A stretch of 64,000 bases of DNA, taken from positions 174,300,317 to 174,364,316 of the forward strand of contig CM037584.1 in assembly GCA_021018995.1 (NCBI GenBank). Reading direction: 5' to 3'. Both the position numbers and the translations under genes were made by a program. Position 1 is the stretch's first letter; every line of letters starts with the position of its first letter. Source of the DNA: Chloranthus sessilifolius (lineage: Eukaryota > Streptophyta > Magnoliopsida > Chloranthales > Chloranthaceae). Positions 48,590-59,366 of the stretch are shown here, in pieces. The notes beneath the pieces were generated by a model, which had not been told where the DNA came from, did no database searches, and was given only the letters and a program-made list of their open reading frames with translations.

Positions 48590-49420
48590 TCTCTAAGATT
48601 GCGAAGATGTATTTACCTATTCAAGGGTGTTGTGCAAAAATCCGTAGAAAGCCTTTGCACTTCTAATCTTGTTAATAACTTTCACGTACGAAGACGAGAA
48701 TCAATAAACCAAATAACAAATATCACAAGAAGGTAGAAAGAGAAAGAGATCACACCACAAACAAAAATAAGATTTACATAATTCGGCCTAAGCCTATGTC
48801 CACGGATAGTCAAACAAAGTGTTTCCACCATCAAGAAGAAGATGCTCAATAGTTACAAACAATGGAGATCGTATTCTCCAATCTTACCCAACAAGAGAAC
48901 CACAAAGATCTAAGCACAAATATAAAACCCCAAATTCAAAACAAACACAAGGTTTTCCCAAAAATATACCCAAGTGCACCATCACTAAAACCCAACAAGA
49001 GAGTCACACAACCAAAACAAATCTTAAGTTCTCTCTATAAGAGAGACCCAAAATACCCTAAATGGATTTTCCAAAGGATTTTACAAAACCAATACTAAAA
49101 GCCCTTTTTCCAAAACTCTCATATTCAATCCAAGATTCAAGCTCTCTTAATTTGAACAAGTTTTTCTCTCACACTAAAAAGCCTAAAGAAAACCCATGTT
49201 CCAAAAATACTCACACTTTTCAATTTAGTTTGGACTCCTATCTTTCAATCCTATTTAATAGGGTCCTGTATTAGACAATAATACTAAGTTTCTAAAATAG
49301 GCAACTTTCCTCAAACAAAAGCAAACTAATATGGGCTCCTTTTACAATCGACCAAAGCAAGTTCCAATAGATAACTCTAGTTGCAACTGTAAATCAAGCC
49401 AAAACCCTTCTGCAGTATGA
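48590..49420. repeat. Possible solo LTR or LTR remnant
   Basis: It contains 'aagatttacataattcggc' followed by CCTAAGCCTATGTCCACGG (48769-48802), a motif pair I know from many plant LTRs. There is no coding region. Boundaries and target duplication were not found, so extent is approximate. Confidence 0.35.
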
Positions 49421-49729
49421 ACGAACGAGATTTGGTTGGAGAGATTAAGGTCTGGGTTTGATTTAGAAAAACAACCTTAAAATACAAATGTTTTAGCCCA
49501 AAATTTAGAACTTAAACGTTTTAAACACGAGGTTTCACAATTTTTTGAAGTTATGAAATCCGTGAAATCTCAAATACTTAATTTTTCCTTGGTTGTCTTC
49601 TCCACTCAAACCACTCAAAACCACCGACGGCTGCAGCAAGTTCACTCCGACGAAACCAGCTCCGACGGCTTACAGTGAGCCATTTGCGGATGTCCCCGCA
49701 GCCCACTAGTAGATCAAAGCCCCCCAAAA

Positions 49730-50220
49730 CCCCATGGCCTCCACACTGCCCCTCCTCTCTCTCTCCCCCCTCCCGACCCCAAAAAGCCCCCTCCCCGCCC
49801 CTAGTCCCACCTAGAAATGGTCCACCTGATCCAATCCTACCAAGAAAAATGGTACTTCCTGAAGCGCGGCCAACTCAAAGCCAGCCAATGGGAAGGAGTC
49901 TCGGTCACCGTCGCCGCCCACTGTGGCTTCGACAAGCCTTCCAAGACCACCACCCAATGCCGCGACAAGATCAAAAAGCTTCGTAAACGGTACCGTCATC
50001 GCAAAATCATTGATTTCCCACCGTCAGAGCATCGGAAACTGATTCCAAATCGGTCAATCAGAAATTCCCACACCAAATGAACTCCAAGTGGATGGTCGGC
50101 ATGGCTCTTCGCCGCCACAGGCGATGCTCTCGACGGCTGGACTCCTCACTGTGTTGACACCTTCGAGAAGCTCGCAAATTCCTCGCTACGCCGACACCTT
50201 CGAGAAGGTCGCGAAGGTAG
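49730..50220 (+). pseudogene. Captured trihelix (SIP1/ASIL-like) transcription-factor fragment
   Basis: The frame holding 49817 reads HLEMVHLIQSYQEKWYFLKR, then GQLKASQWEGVSVTVAAHCG and TTTQCRDKIKKLRKRYR: the Myb/SANT-like trihelix DNA-binding domain of the SIP1/ASIL group, in which the spaced tryptophans hold the helices. The first domain tryptophan is changed to TAG just before the conserved SHLEM, so the ATG at 49817 is internal. A Pro-rich segment precedes it, as in such factors. After RYR the frame runs into unrelated residues and stops at 50078-50080; the later coding part is missing or scrambled (50081-50220 remains GC-rich). It lies wholly inside the inverted arms at 49454-50616, so it was most likely copied there by the transposon. 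It is not a working gene. Confidence 0.75.
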
Positions 50221-50305
50221 TCGAGAAGTCGGAACCCTAATCTTTACCGACGGTTGGTTTTGTTGGGGGTAGTTTGAGTGGAGAAGACAACCAAGGGGCA
50301 GATTG

Positions 50306-50451
50306 CACTACAAAAAATAAGACTATTAGCGGGTTTTTTGCAGCAAAAAACTGCCGCTATTAACAAAAAAACTATTAAGACTATTAGCGGCAATATTTTT
50401 GTTAGTAGCAGCAGTTTATGGCTGCCGCTAATAGTCTTACTTTTTGTAGTG
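50306..50451. mobile_element. 146-bp CACTA-type MITE with TTG target duplication
   Basis: Ends CACTACAAAAAATAAGAC and GTCTTACTTTTTGTAGTG are inverted, and the inversion extends into CTATTAGCGG / CCGCTAATAG. It is flanked by TTG at 50303-50305 and 50452-50454, the 3-bp duplication expected of CACTA elements. It is inserted into the right arm of the gene-carrying element. Confidence 0.92.
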
Positions 50452-50832
50452 TTGGGGCAGATTTGTAAACTCACTAATCCACTTAAATGAGAATTTGAGA
50501 TCTCATGGATCTCTAAACTTCAAAAAATCGTGAAATCTGTTTTTTTTAAAACGTTTAAGTTCTGGTGGTTTTTGGCTAAAACATTTGCTTTTCAAGGTTG
50601 TTTTTCTAATTTTCCCTTGATTTGTTGGGGATTTGAGAGGAAATGAGTTTGGAATTGGTGCGTTTAGACTTTGGAGGAGAGAGGATGACTTGCCTTCTCA
50701 TCTTCTCCCTGGTTTTTTTATAAAAAGGAGAGAGAGATACCCTAATTAGATTGACAGAAAGTGAGAGGTTAGAGGGTTGTTAAGTATGGAGCTGAAACTA
50801 TGAACATGGAAGAAGATGTAAATGGTAGTTCT

Positions 50833-50882
<50 letters not shown>

Positions 50883-51189
50883 TTTTTGCATATACCCCCG
50901 AGTTATGCTAATATTATAAGAAATCCGAGTTATGGGTATTTATTCTAAAGCCCTTACTTTTGTATTTGTGTTTCATATAACCCTTGTCGCTAACTAGCCG
51001 TTAGTTTATGGATAGAAGGACTATTTTGCCCTTAATGAAACCAATATTCTAAAAATACCACCATTCTAAAAGGCCCTTCATTCATCTATATTTACAAGTC
51101 ATGTCATTAAAGTTTACCACCATTCTAAAAGGCCCTTTATTCATCTTTATTTATAAGTCATGCTATTATAATTTACTACCATTCTAAAA

Positions 51190-51602
51190 GGAGTACCTTT
51201 AAATCCACCCACAAACTCTTTGAGTTCACCCATGAAATACATCGACTATATTGAATCAGACGATAGAGATTGTTTATCGTCCCAATCTTTTATGAGATCG
51301 ATCTTTAGATCATGGGTGTACCATCAGACGGTCAATTTTTTATTTCATGCGGTACACACCATAAAAGTAACCTTAAAATCAATTTTAAACGTGCACGTGA
51401 TGCTACGGTCACTTTACTGAGATGTGTACCACGTGAAATAAAACACTGGCCGTCTGATGGTATGCTGATAATCTCAAGATCCATTGTGTGAAATATTGGG
51501 AGGATAAATGATCTCCATCGTCCAATTCAATTCAATTCAATTAACGTGTTTCAACGTGGGGGAACTTAAAGATTTAGTGGGTGGAAGCACATTAATGGGT
51601 AC
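51190..51602. mobile_element. Foldback element, family B, copy 2, nested in the MULE
   Basis: Two inverted arms of about 190 bp: left has GTACCATCAGACGGTCAA and ATTTCATGCGGTACACA, right has TGTGTACCACGTGAAATAAA and GGCCGTCTGATGGTAT. Outer parts (AGTACCTTTAAATCCACCCA / GTGGGTGGAAGCACATTAAT) are also inverted. Same family as 42268-42712. Confidence 0.75.
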
Positions 51603-51726
51603 ACATTAATTAGTTCTTCTCAAGATCAATTGTATAACCAGTGATTCATGTGCTTTAAATTTTATTTCTATCTTGATTTTAGTGGGTGGAAGCACATTAA
51701 TTAGTTCTTCTGGTTCCTCTTGTTAT

Positions 51727-51947
51727 TCATCTTTCTATCTTGATCCATTGGAAGCCTGAAGAAGTCCCCCGTTTCACCTTCCTTATACCTTGAGAAGCAA
51801 CGGTTTGGTCTTTTCGAATCCATCTCCCACCTTCTTACCATATTTGGTTTTTCCACCTCCCATCTTCTTCTTCGTTGGTATAGGGTCTGGGTTGCTATAA
51901 TCCCACTGATCAGCCCACGATTTCTCAAATGGGCTATTGTGTTCCAT
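51727..51947 (-). pseudogene. Captured fragment of a small conserved plant protein of unknown function
   Basis: It reads MEHNSPFEKSWADQWDYSNP, then KKKMGGGKTKYGKKVGDGFEKTK. After a one-base shift at the TK codon it reads VASQGIRKVKRGTSSGFQWI to a stop at 51727. From memory, plants have a family of roughly 70-residue proteins with W.DQWDY.PDP, K.KYG.KV..G..KTK.VAS.G.KKVK.GTS.GF.WIK; no function is known to me. Both halves of that pattern are present here, so it is a nearly full-length copy broken by one frameshift. It lies inside the MULE at 50880-54828, in opposite orientation to the neighbouring TPX2 fragment, so the two come from different sources or captures. Confidence 0.6.
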
Positions 51948-52203
51948 CAAAAGATTTTCCAAAAAACAGATAGCTGACAGACCAAAAGAGCTGATTATAC
52001 AAAATGTAAAAAGCCTTGAACCCAAAATACACATGTAATGAATTGATTAACAAAGGTATTCTCTACCTTTTTCTTATTGCTAAGCTATTTGAATATCCTG
52101 TAGCATGCACCTTATATATAAGGATTTAACTTATGCAAAATGATTATCTTATTTCACTACATGTATTACTATATAACAGTGAAAATGGTTTAAAGATAAA
52201 GAA

Positions 52204-52690
52204 AGTTGGTTCTCTCCCTCAACTTGCATCTGACAAGAGTGAATCCAAAGGACCCCAATCGGCAAACAGGTTTATGATCATCATCAAAATTGCAAAAACT
52301 CCCTCCTTCATAATTCTTAGATTTGACCTTCTAATCAAAATCCAATCATGCAGGTCTAAGAGGATTGTGAATTCCATTAAGACAGACTTGAAGCCAAGTG
52401 GTGCGATTTTCACTTTCAAGACTGATGAAAGAGTAGAAAGGAGGAAAGAGGCAACCAATCACTTGGTTCTTGTTGTTTCAAATTTGTTTCAATTACAATA
52501 GTACCCAAACTCATGTTTGTTATTCATCTAATTCAGTTCTACATGAGGTTTGAAGAAAAGCTCCATGCTAAAGAGGCTGAGATGAACCAGATCCAAGCAA
52601 AAACTCAAATATGAAGAATGATCCCACTTGTAAATTTAGATATTCAATTTTTTTCTTTGAAGCATCACCCATGCCTTCTTTCCATCTTGA
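52204..52690 (+). pseudogene. Captured TPX2-family (WVD2-like) gene fragment with introns retained
   Basis: Exon-like pieces: about 52204-52269 (VGSLPQLASDKSESKGPQSA), 52354-52450 (SKRIVNSIKTDLKPSG, FTFKTDERVERRKE), 52537-52609 (FYMRFEEKLHAKEAEMNQIQ) and 52657-52690 (FEASPMPSF). The F.FK.DERAERRKEFY.KLEEK and KA.PMPSFY signatures belong to the TPX2 C-terminal domain of plant microtubule-associated proteins. The intron 52270-52353 has GT..AG borders and joins in phase (AG|G = Arg). The next has AG at 52536 but GC instead of GT at 52451. The segment between 'QAKTQ' and 'EASPM' is mostly lost. Retained introns mean genomic DNA was copied, not mRNA. It is a non-coding fossil of a host gene. Confidence 0.75.
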
Positions 52691-53014
52691 ACTTCGGCTA
52701 TAAACAAAAAATACAAATATACGCAATCAGCCATCACCCTATTGAAAGACCAATTGGCTATAAGTGTACTAAAGTTGATGAAATCAGGCCATCTTCTTCA
52801 AAAGATAAAAAAATATAAAACCAAAATAAAAGCAATATAACAAAATCAAAAAACACAAAAATGGTCATGCTAGGGCAACACTGAAATTTTCTTGATCAAA
52901 GCGTCTATCCTTGAGATATAAAAGTGCATCAGTTAACAACATGCTCAAAGCACCCAAAGATACACCATACCATAGTCTAGGTGAAAATTTGAGCGTTAAG
53001 TCCAGTATGGAAAT

Positions 53015-53440
53015 TTAAACAGGTCCATGTCCATAGCTGCCTGAAGCGTGTCCACGTCCACGCTCGGAGCTGATCAAACCTAGTCCACGTCTAGAGCTGC
53101 TAGAAGTTGTGCCACATCCCGAGCTGCCTAAAGCTGAGTCACGACCATAGCTGCTTGAAGTCCCACCGCATCCACGTCCCGAGCTGCTTGAACCCCCATC
53201 GCGTCCACATCCCGAGCTGCTTGAAGTTGAGCCACGTCTATAGATGTTTGACAGTCCTTCATCATTTTGGAGGTTCTTTGCAACACCTCCGATTATGCCC
53301 ACCCAACCCACAATTAGAGCACTTTTTCAAAGACTGTACTCTCATTTGACTAGAGGGTTGTTCATCTTCATCTTTAACTCTATTTTTTTTGGTCGACCAG
53401 GGAGTCGACGGGCAGGTGGTGGGTTACAGATAATATCCAA
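53015..53440 (-). pseudogene. C-terminal tail of a MULE (MuDR-like) transposase
   Basis: On the minus strand from about 53428: PPPARRLPGRPKK, then NRVKDEDEQPSSQMRVQSLK and CSNCGLGGHNRRCCKEPPK, followed by stops. GRPKKNR and a CX2CX4HX4C knuckle are the usual end of MULE transposases, after the SWIM domain. An A-run after GRPKK holds a one-base frameshift. A Ser/Gly/Arg-rich segment (53020-53250), which is a minisatellite of a CCGAGCTGCTTGAA-type unit, follows and matches the tails of such proteins. The catalytic DDE and SWIM parts are not seen, so the gene is a remnant. It marks the surrounding 50880-54828 element as a MULE. Confidence 0.75.
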
Positions 53441-53643
53441 AGGAGGCCAAAAAGTACAAATAACCCAGAAAAAAGGGTTTAAGATAGAAAAAAAAAATAA
53501 TTTTACAAATTAGAATCAGGTTTCTTGGCCCTTGCCCTATACATCTTAGATTTGAAAATACGATTTTAAAAAATAAGAAAAGATTGATTGGCCCAACAAG
53601 AGAAGAGGTCGACTGTACCTCAAGCAATGAGAAAAATAGAAAA

Positions 53644-53911
53644 CCACAATCATCACATTATATGCAACCACATTTCTCTCGGGCATTTCTACAAACACTT
53701 GTTTTGCAGCTCCCAAATCACCAATCTTCGCATAAAAATCCAGCAACCTAGTTTGCAAAAAGAGATCAATTTCAAACCCACTTTCAAAATCTGGCAATGA
53801 ACAGCTTGGCCCACCCCAGCTGCCACCAAAACCGCACACACCGAGAATCATAGAGAAAGTGGTGTTATCCGGCACGACATTTTCACAAAGCATTTTGTTA
53901 TAACAACCCAC
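53644..53911 (-). pseudogene. Captured PPR protein fragment
   Basis: It reads NKMLCENVVPDNTTFSMIL, then LQTRLLDFYAKIGDLGAAKQ and VFVEMPERNVVAYNVMI. These are pentatricopeptide motifs of the PLS class (LLDFYAK.GDL..A..VF.EMP.RNVV.YN.MI), which in full-length proteins bind organelle RNA. Only about two repeats remain of a protein that normally has ten or more. It lies just upstream (in minus sense) of the MULE transposase tail inside the same inverted ends, so it is a captured fragment, not a resident gene. Confidence 0.75.
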
Positions 53912-54660
53912 AAATTCTCAACCAAAACCAAATTCGATAGAAACCAGAATCAACAAATTCCATATAGACGCGTTCGGTTTCGGTAGATTTTGTAAGCAAA
54001 TCAAAGCATAATCGAGCTTAATAACCCAGAAAATACAAATAAACCTTAAAAATTAACTGAAAAATAACCCTAACAAATAACCCATAAACTCCCCCTACTT
54101 TAAGGCCACCCCAGGGTTTTATATCCTATGCTGATCCGACATGTGCTGAATTTGGGGTGCGCATGTGCCCCGGGATTAGGTGCTCTAAGAGGCTCGGATA
54201 TCCAGGTTATCAAAAAATAATAATAATAAATAAAAATAAAATAAAAAAAAAAAAACAAATAACCCATAAAAAGTTTCCAAAAAATAACTCAAAAAACATA
54301 AAAAATAACCCAAAAAAAGATTTGAAAAAAAAAACCCTCAAGTATATAGATCTGGCAAAAAATTAATTCGATTTTACCTGAAGAAAATTTGAGAGCGAAT
54401 AGGTTGTTGAGGTGCTTCACACGTCCAAAGCTTGAGGGTTGCAGAGATGTGCCGAAACGTTTCGAAGTGGTTAGTCTTCACCTTCCTCGAGACGCTTCGG
54501 AGCTTGAGGGTTGCAGAGCTTCGACCAGAGCTTGAGGTTCTACCTTGGGTTTTTTCTCCCTGAAGGATGTTTGTAATCTTGGGTTTGCGGGAGAAAGATG
54601 TTAAAGAGAAGCCATTCGGTTTAAATTTTGCGATGGGGGTAGTTTCGGTTTTTTCTCAAT
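53912..54660. other. Right interior of the MULE, no gene recognised
   Basis: A-rich sequence with repeated 'aaataacc' words (54010-54350) and, at 54410-54540, a duplicated GAGCTTGAGGGTTGCAGAG. The latter might be a leader for minus-strand transcription, but nothing shows it directly. Confidence 0.4.
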
Positions 54661-54828
54661 TTATACCTTGGATTTATCCTTAACCTTGATTTTAACTGAA
54701 GCTAATTCTAACGTCGGGGGATTATATGAAACACAAAAACAAAAGTAGGGGCTCCAGAATAAATACCCATAATTTAGGAGGTTTCTTATAATATTAGCAT
54801 AACTTGGGATTATATGCAAAAAAACCCA

Positions 54829-55364
54829 TATATATATTATTTTCTTTATGTTTTACTTTTTCGATGATGTCATACGGCATGGAATAACTTATATAGTGTC
54901 TGTGCCATGGTTTCATCCGGATCCGGATCAGCCGATTCGGATCGGTTTTGACCCAAACGATCTCAAACCCTTGGGTTGGATCATTTGAACGTGGGTATCG
55001 GACCTGGATCGGTCGGATCGCTCTGAATCGACCGATATCGAACGATATTTAGGTTGGATCGCCGATCCATCGATCCTGGAAACTTATACACATAAAAAAT
55101 ATATTAAACCCTACACCGAATATAAATTACAAAATAATGCAATTATACTAATCTTCACCCAAAATAACTAAACTTTCTAAAATCCCTAGCGTCTATTGCT
55201 AGGTCTCTTCAGTTTTCCTCTTGCATTGGGCTCTTTTTTCTGAATCTGGAAGGTCTTTGGGTGGTTCACGACTTCATGCAATGGGATGTTGAGCATGGCT
55301 TTTCTGATATGCCAGTATTTTTTGTGATTTTTCGCAAGGTTTTTGTTGACATTAGTAATGTATG

Positions 55365-55404
<40 letters not shown>

Positions 55405-55519
55405 TTATTTATTTATAAAAATCTTATTTATTATGTAAAAAAAACATTGAGTGCTTTAAATCAAGTGATGTAAATTATTTCTTGCCCAAATCTTCTACAC
55501 AAGGGATCTTGAGATCATG
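54829..55519. repeat. Degenerate GGATCGG/CGATCC repeat block and microsatellites
   Basis: 54900-55085 is built of GGATCGG, CCGATCC and related words starting near CCATGGTTTCATCC, another member of the degenerate-core repeat type. (CT)n(AT)n runs at about 55366-55405. No gene. Confidence 0.5.
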
Positions 55520-57815
55520 TGTAACGTCCCGGAAAATTTTGTGCTTTTATTGTGCACCTCGAGAAGCGGACCGCCTGGTCAAGCGTTTGACCGAGTCAAC
55601 ATTGACCCGGTTGACGTAATCGGACGGGTAAAAGCGATGTAGTCAAGGCAATGATGAGTGGTGGGTTGTATGTGTACGTACACTTAATCAGTGTATGTGC
55701 TTTACACCCGATTATAAAAGCTATAATATAAGATAATAGAAAAAAGAAAGAAAATGGGTATTTATTGCTTGATTTAGGGTTGTTGAGAGAGAGAGAGAGA
55801 GAGAGGGAGTAAATGCTAAGAAATCGGGTGATTGAATCAAAAGAGGAGGATATTAAATGTAGATCGTCGATTTTGGCTCACGAGGTCCAACGGATCGAGC
55901 TCGGGATCAAGAAGAAGTTTGGTTTGGGGGTTTGTGGAACCCTAAGGAGTTAAAAACTAGGATCAAAAGAATCGGATCGAAAGAGGTATGCTCGCTTTGC
56001 ATGAAATTATAGCAAAACATGGTATTTATTGTTTTAGGAAAATGAGAAATGGGGTTGTTGAGGATGGTGATGGAGTTGATGAGTTCATGGAGAGATGAAC
56101 TCGATCCTCACCGAGATAAGGAGTTTCGTTGAACGAAATGAGATTTCGCTTGAACGAAATTGGTCAGTCAAGCAAAAAACATAAGGAGATTTGATGAACG
56201 AAATTATTTCGTTCGAACGAAATTGCAAATTCGTTCGAACGAAATTGAATTTCGTTCATTCGAAATGGGCTGCCTTTAGGCTTGGGGCCTATTTGGGCAT
56301 GGAATAAATTGTGTTTGAGCCTAAAATTTTTGGCCCAAGGTTTATACTGGTGATGATGATCTTCATGCGTTGATCATGCCTAGGTGGTCGCGGATCATCG
56401 AATCTCTTGGTCGGAACGAGTAATGGATCAAAAGGTTTTTTGACGCATGTGAGGTAGGGGAACATCTAAACTAGTACACTGTATTACGAGCACATACGTA
56501 GTGATAGTTTATGATGCATGTCTCTTTAAAAGTTGTTTGATCTATGGCTAAATGTAAAGACTAGTGTTTTGCGAAATGCAAAGATTAGTGTCTCGTTAAG
56601 TGCAAAGGAATAGTGTTAAACGATAATGGTGTATGGTCACACAAATCATGAGGAAATTGTTAAGTAAGAAGCAATCATCCCAGGGATGTGAGAACACAAA
56701 GGCATCGCAGAGGTGCAACAGATAAAGTGACATCCCAGGGATGTGTTGTGGATGTAAGGATCCACGTTAAGAAATAAACAGAAATTAAGAATGCACGGGC
56801 TGGGTTTTAATATCTATTAGCACAAATTCACGGTGAACAACTATATGTATTGCACAGTTGATTTAAGGTTCAGAGAATACCCAACCGACGCGGCGGTATA
56901 CCCGTGACTGACGCGGCAGGATATCCGTGGCCAGATGCGGCTGGCGAATCCAGATACTAGCGTAGACATCGAGGATGTATAGTAGCAGTATAGTCGTCAC
57001 CTACGAGATAGGGGCGTGGGCAGTGAAATGAAAATAGTCTGATTAGACGGCGATGGAGGGTATTCCATCGGGGCTCGATGCTATATTGCTCGAGGATTAT
57101 TTAAGTTAAGATTTAAGTGTAGTCTCAGCCTGGTTGCAACTAAAAGGAAGTGAACATCATCTTGAACTTAAATGAGTAAAGTAATAATTGTAGTCAAGTG
57201 TTATCGCATTTTCAGTTTACATTTCAAGAAAAGATTATTGTTGATTCATGTTTTATTTCTGTCATTAAATGTATGTTTGTAAGATGGTTATACTCATTGT
57301 GATATTGCCCTACTGAGCTAGGATGTAGCTCACCCTTGACTATATGTCACAGATGATGATTTAGGCGTGGCGACCGACGTGTTGGATCCCGAGGACCCGA
57401 GATGCGTCTGGGGAGGAGTCGAGCCCTTCAGAGAAATTCTTCTAGGAGATTCGCTGCGTATTTTGAGAGTTTTGGTGAGAAAGTGCTTTCGGCTTGGTAC
57501 GTCCAGCCACAAATTTTTGTAAAAAATTAAAGATACATGTAATAGCATTTTGTCGAACCGTTGAGGTGTCCGTGAAGTTCTGACACTAATGGTTCGGGTT
57601 GGTTCTCTTGTTCATGTTGCATGAGTTGAGAACTATCTTTTGGATTTTGTGTTATGAGTTAACAAATAGTAGAAATGGAGATTTGCTTTATTTTATCTTT
57701 CTATGGTTTCTTTTGGGATGGTTGTACCAAGTGTCCCACATTAAATCTTGGGGCACGGCCTCAAGGGCTGTGCCGATGGCACGGGTTTCGAGGTAGCGAA
57801 ACCCGGGCTGTCACA
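55520..57815 (+). repeat. 5' LTR of the second gypsy element
   Basis: 2296 bp from TGTAACGTCCCGG to CGGGCTGTCACA, directly followed by the primer site. It contains a (GA)n run at about 55782-55806 and a cluster of TTCGTTCGAACGAA palindromes at about 56120-56270. Confidence 0.75.
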
Positions 57816-57817
57816 GT

Positions 57818-57829
57818 TGGTATCAAAGC
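57818..57829 (+). other. Primer binding site, initiator tRNA-Met type
   Basis: TGGTATCAAAGC, two bases inside the LTR end; one mismatch to the usual TGGTATCAGAGC. Confidence 0.85.
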
Positions 57830-57856
57830 AGGTTTCTTTTGAATGTCTGACATATC

Positions 57857-59180
57857 TTGGATTTTGTCAGAGTGAAGGGACCTTCTGCTAATGAGACTTT
57901 GATTTCACGTGCAGAACGCGATGTCTTCTGGAAGAAGGGTCGACGTAGGGGTAGACAGAGTAGAAGCCAAAGGGGTGAAGAAGAGATTCGCCCAGAGTCC
58001 AGTAGAGGCAGAGAAGACCTTAATGAAAGAGATGGAAGAAGGGGTGATGCGACTGATCGCATTTCAGTAGCCATGGAGGCTATGGTCTATATGAACAATG
58101 ATGACCGCAATTTTGGTAGCAAACGACGTTGATGGCGACTAACAATTCCAATAGTCATCCGCCACCACCACCCCTCCAAAGACCTTTGTTACCCTCGTCA
58201 TTTTCGTCGACTTTAGAAGATCGAGGCCTCCTAGCTTCTATGGGCGTGACGATTGGAAGCGGAGAGATGGTTAAATCAAATCAAGAAGCTCCTAGACGAT
58301 TCTGAGTACGAGAAAATGAGAAGGTGGATGGGCCTCCTTTCAGTTAGAGCGAGATGCCGATCCTTGGTGGAAGTCAGTGCTAAGAAAAAGGGAAGTTGAG
58401 GACCCTCACCGTCCGTGGACTTAGGCGGAGTTTGTGAGTGAGTTTAATCGGGAGTATTTTCCAGCGTACGAGTCCAAATGAGAAGGATTTTGCAAACTTA
58501 CAACAAAGGGGCATGTCGGTGCGAGAATACGGTGTGGAATTTACGATTATCTCGTCGAGAATTGGTAGCTCTTGAGAGCATGAAGGCGGATAAGTTTGAA
58601 GAAGGGTTGAGACCAAACATCCATGACAGTATCAATCTTTGAACTTGAACGTTATGCGGACGTAATGGGAAAAGCATTAGTGGCCGAAAGAGATATTTAT
58701 GGAGTTTATAAAAGACGGGATCAACATGATGGAAACCGAATAGTTCAAGGGGGAACAAGTGAGTATGACTCGGGAAACAAAAAGCCGAGGTTTACTACGC
58801 CAGCTCCACCCCGTAGACAAATCACGTATTCAAATTCCTCGAGGCCACCTACATCCACAATGGCAAAACCGATACGGTATGAGAACTCCACCGCCACTAT
58901 GGGGGTGTCCGCTAGTCAAGCCTCCTCACGAGCACCCTCTGTTACAACAAGGGAAACCTGTGCAAAATGTGGCAAGCCTCACAGAACGGTTGATTGTAGG
59001 CGGGGAATGCAAGGCTGCTATCGATGTGGAAAGTTGGGACACGTCATCAAAGATTGTCCGGAAACGAACAAGGGACGGACGGCTTACATTCGCACCAAGG
59101 CATTTCAAGCTAAAGGATTGTACAAGGAAGGGTTTATGCAATCACGCGGAGGATGCTGTAATTCCACCGATATCATCTGA
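57857..59180 (+). pseudogene. gag region of the second gypsy element, fossil
   Basis: Basic N-terminal segment (RRGRQSRSQRGEEE) and, near 58960-59070, two CCHC knuckles: CAKCGKPHRTVDC and CYRCGKLGHVIKDC. It is broken, with the retrotransposon-gag core only partly recognisable. Confidence 0.8.
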
Positions 59181-59366
59181 GGTGAGTCTTCATTAAGATT
59201 GAAATTGCTCATGATATTGATCAAATATTTTGAAATGCATTTAGTAGAGAAGTGGTATCTGTGTAGGTTAAATAATTGCTTCGATTTTTTTTGTTGAATT
59301 GTATGAAATCATGAATAAGTCCGAGACACTAGTGGAATACTAAAATGTGCATCCACTATAGGTACT

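Larger units (their letters stand above)
49454..50616. mobile_element. Gene-carrying MULE-like element (Pack type), family A arms
   Basis: The left arm 49454 to about 49620 is repeated inverted at the right end (about 50250-50300 and 50452-50616). Matching words include AGAAAAACAACCTT, CAAATGTTTTAGCC, GAACTTAAACGTTTTAAA and GGTTGTCTTCTCCACTCAAA. Outer ends GGG...ATTTAG and, reversed, GGGAAAATTAG resemble the hairpin MITEs at 21551 and 23615, which have 9-bp target duplications. Between the arms lies a GC-richer trihelix gene fragment. A 146-bp CACTA MITE splits the right arm. I found no clean target duplication. The layout fits a Pack-MULE. Confidence 0.75.
50880..54828. mobile_element. Gene-carrying MULE with transposase tail and three host gene fragments
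   Basis: The left end (from about 50880, TTTTTTGCATATACCCCC, GAGTTATGCTAATATTATAA) and the right end (to about 54828) are inverted repeats over about 115 bp, up to TTTGTGTTTCATATAA. These ends resemble plant MULE termini. Both outer flanks are (TA)n, so a TATATATAT duplication is possible but uninformative. The interior holds, left to right: a foldback element (51190-51602), a small-protein fragment (minus), a TPX2 fragment (plus), a Ser/Gly repeat plus transposase C-terminal tail (minus), and a PPR fragment (minus). The transposase core is absent, so it would need help to move. Confidence 0.75.

Noticed and set aside
48819-49274. Several overlapping plus-strand frames of 70-78 codons
   Set aside because: A-rich LTR-like sequence with three-frame openness; none has a domain.
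49675-49986. 103-codon Pro-rich frame over the trihelix fragment
   Set aside because: The trihelix domain is in another frame; the Pro-rich frame is a composition shadow in GC-rich sequence.
53107-53349. Plus-strand frame with repeated His/Ser/Cys-Leu-Lys words
   Set aside because: It is the antisense of the Ser/Gly minisatellite in the MULE transposase tail.
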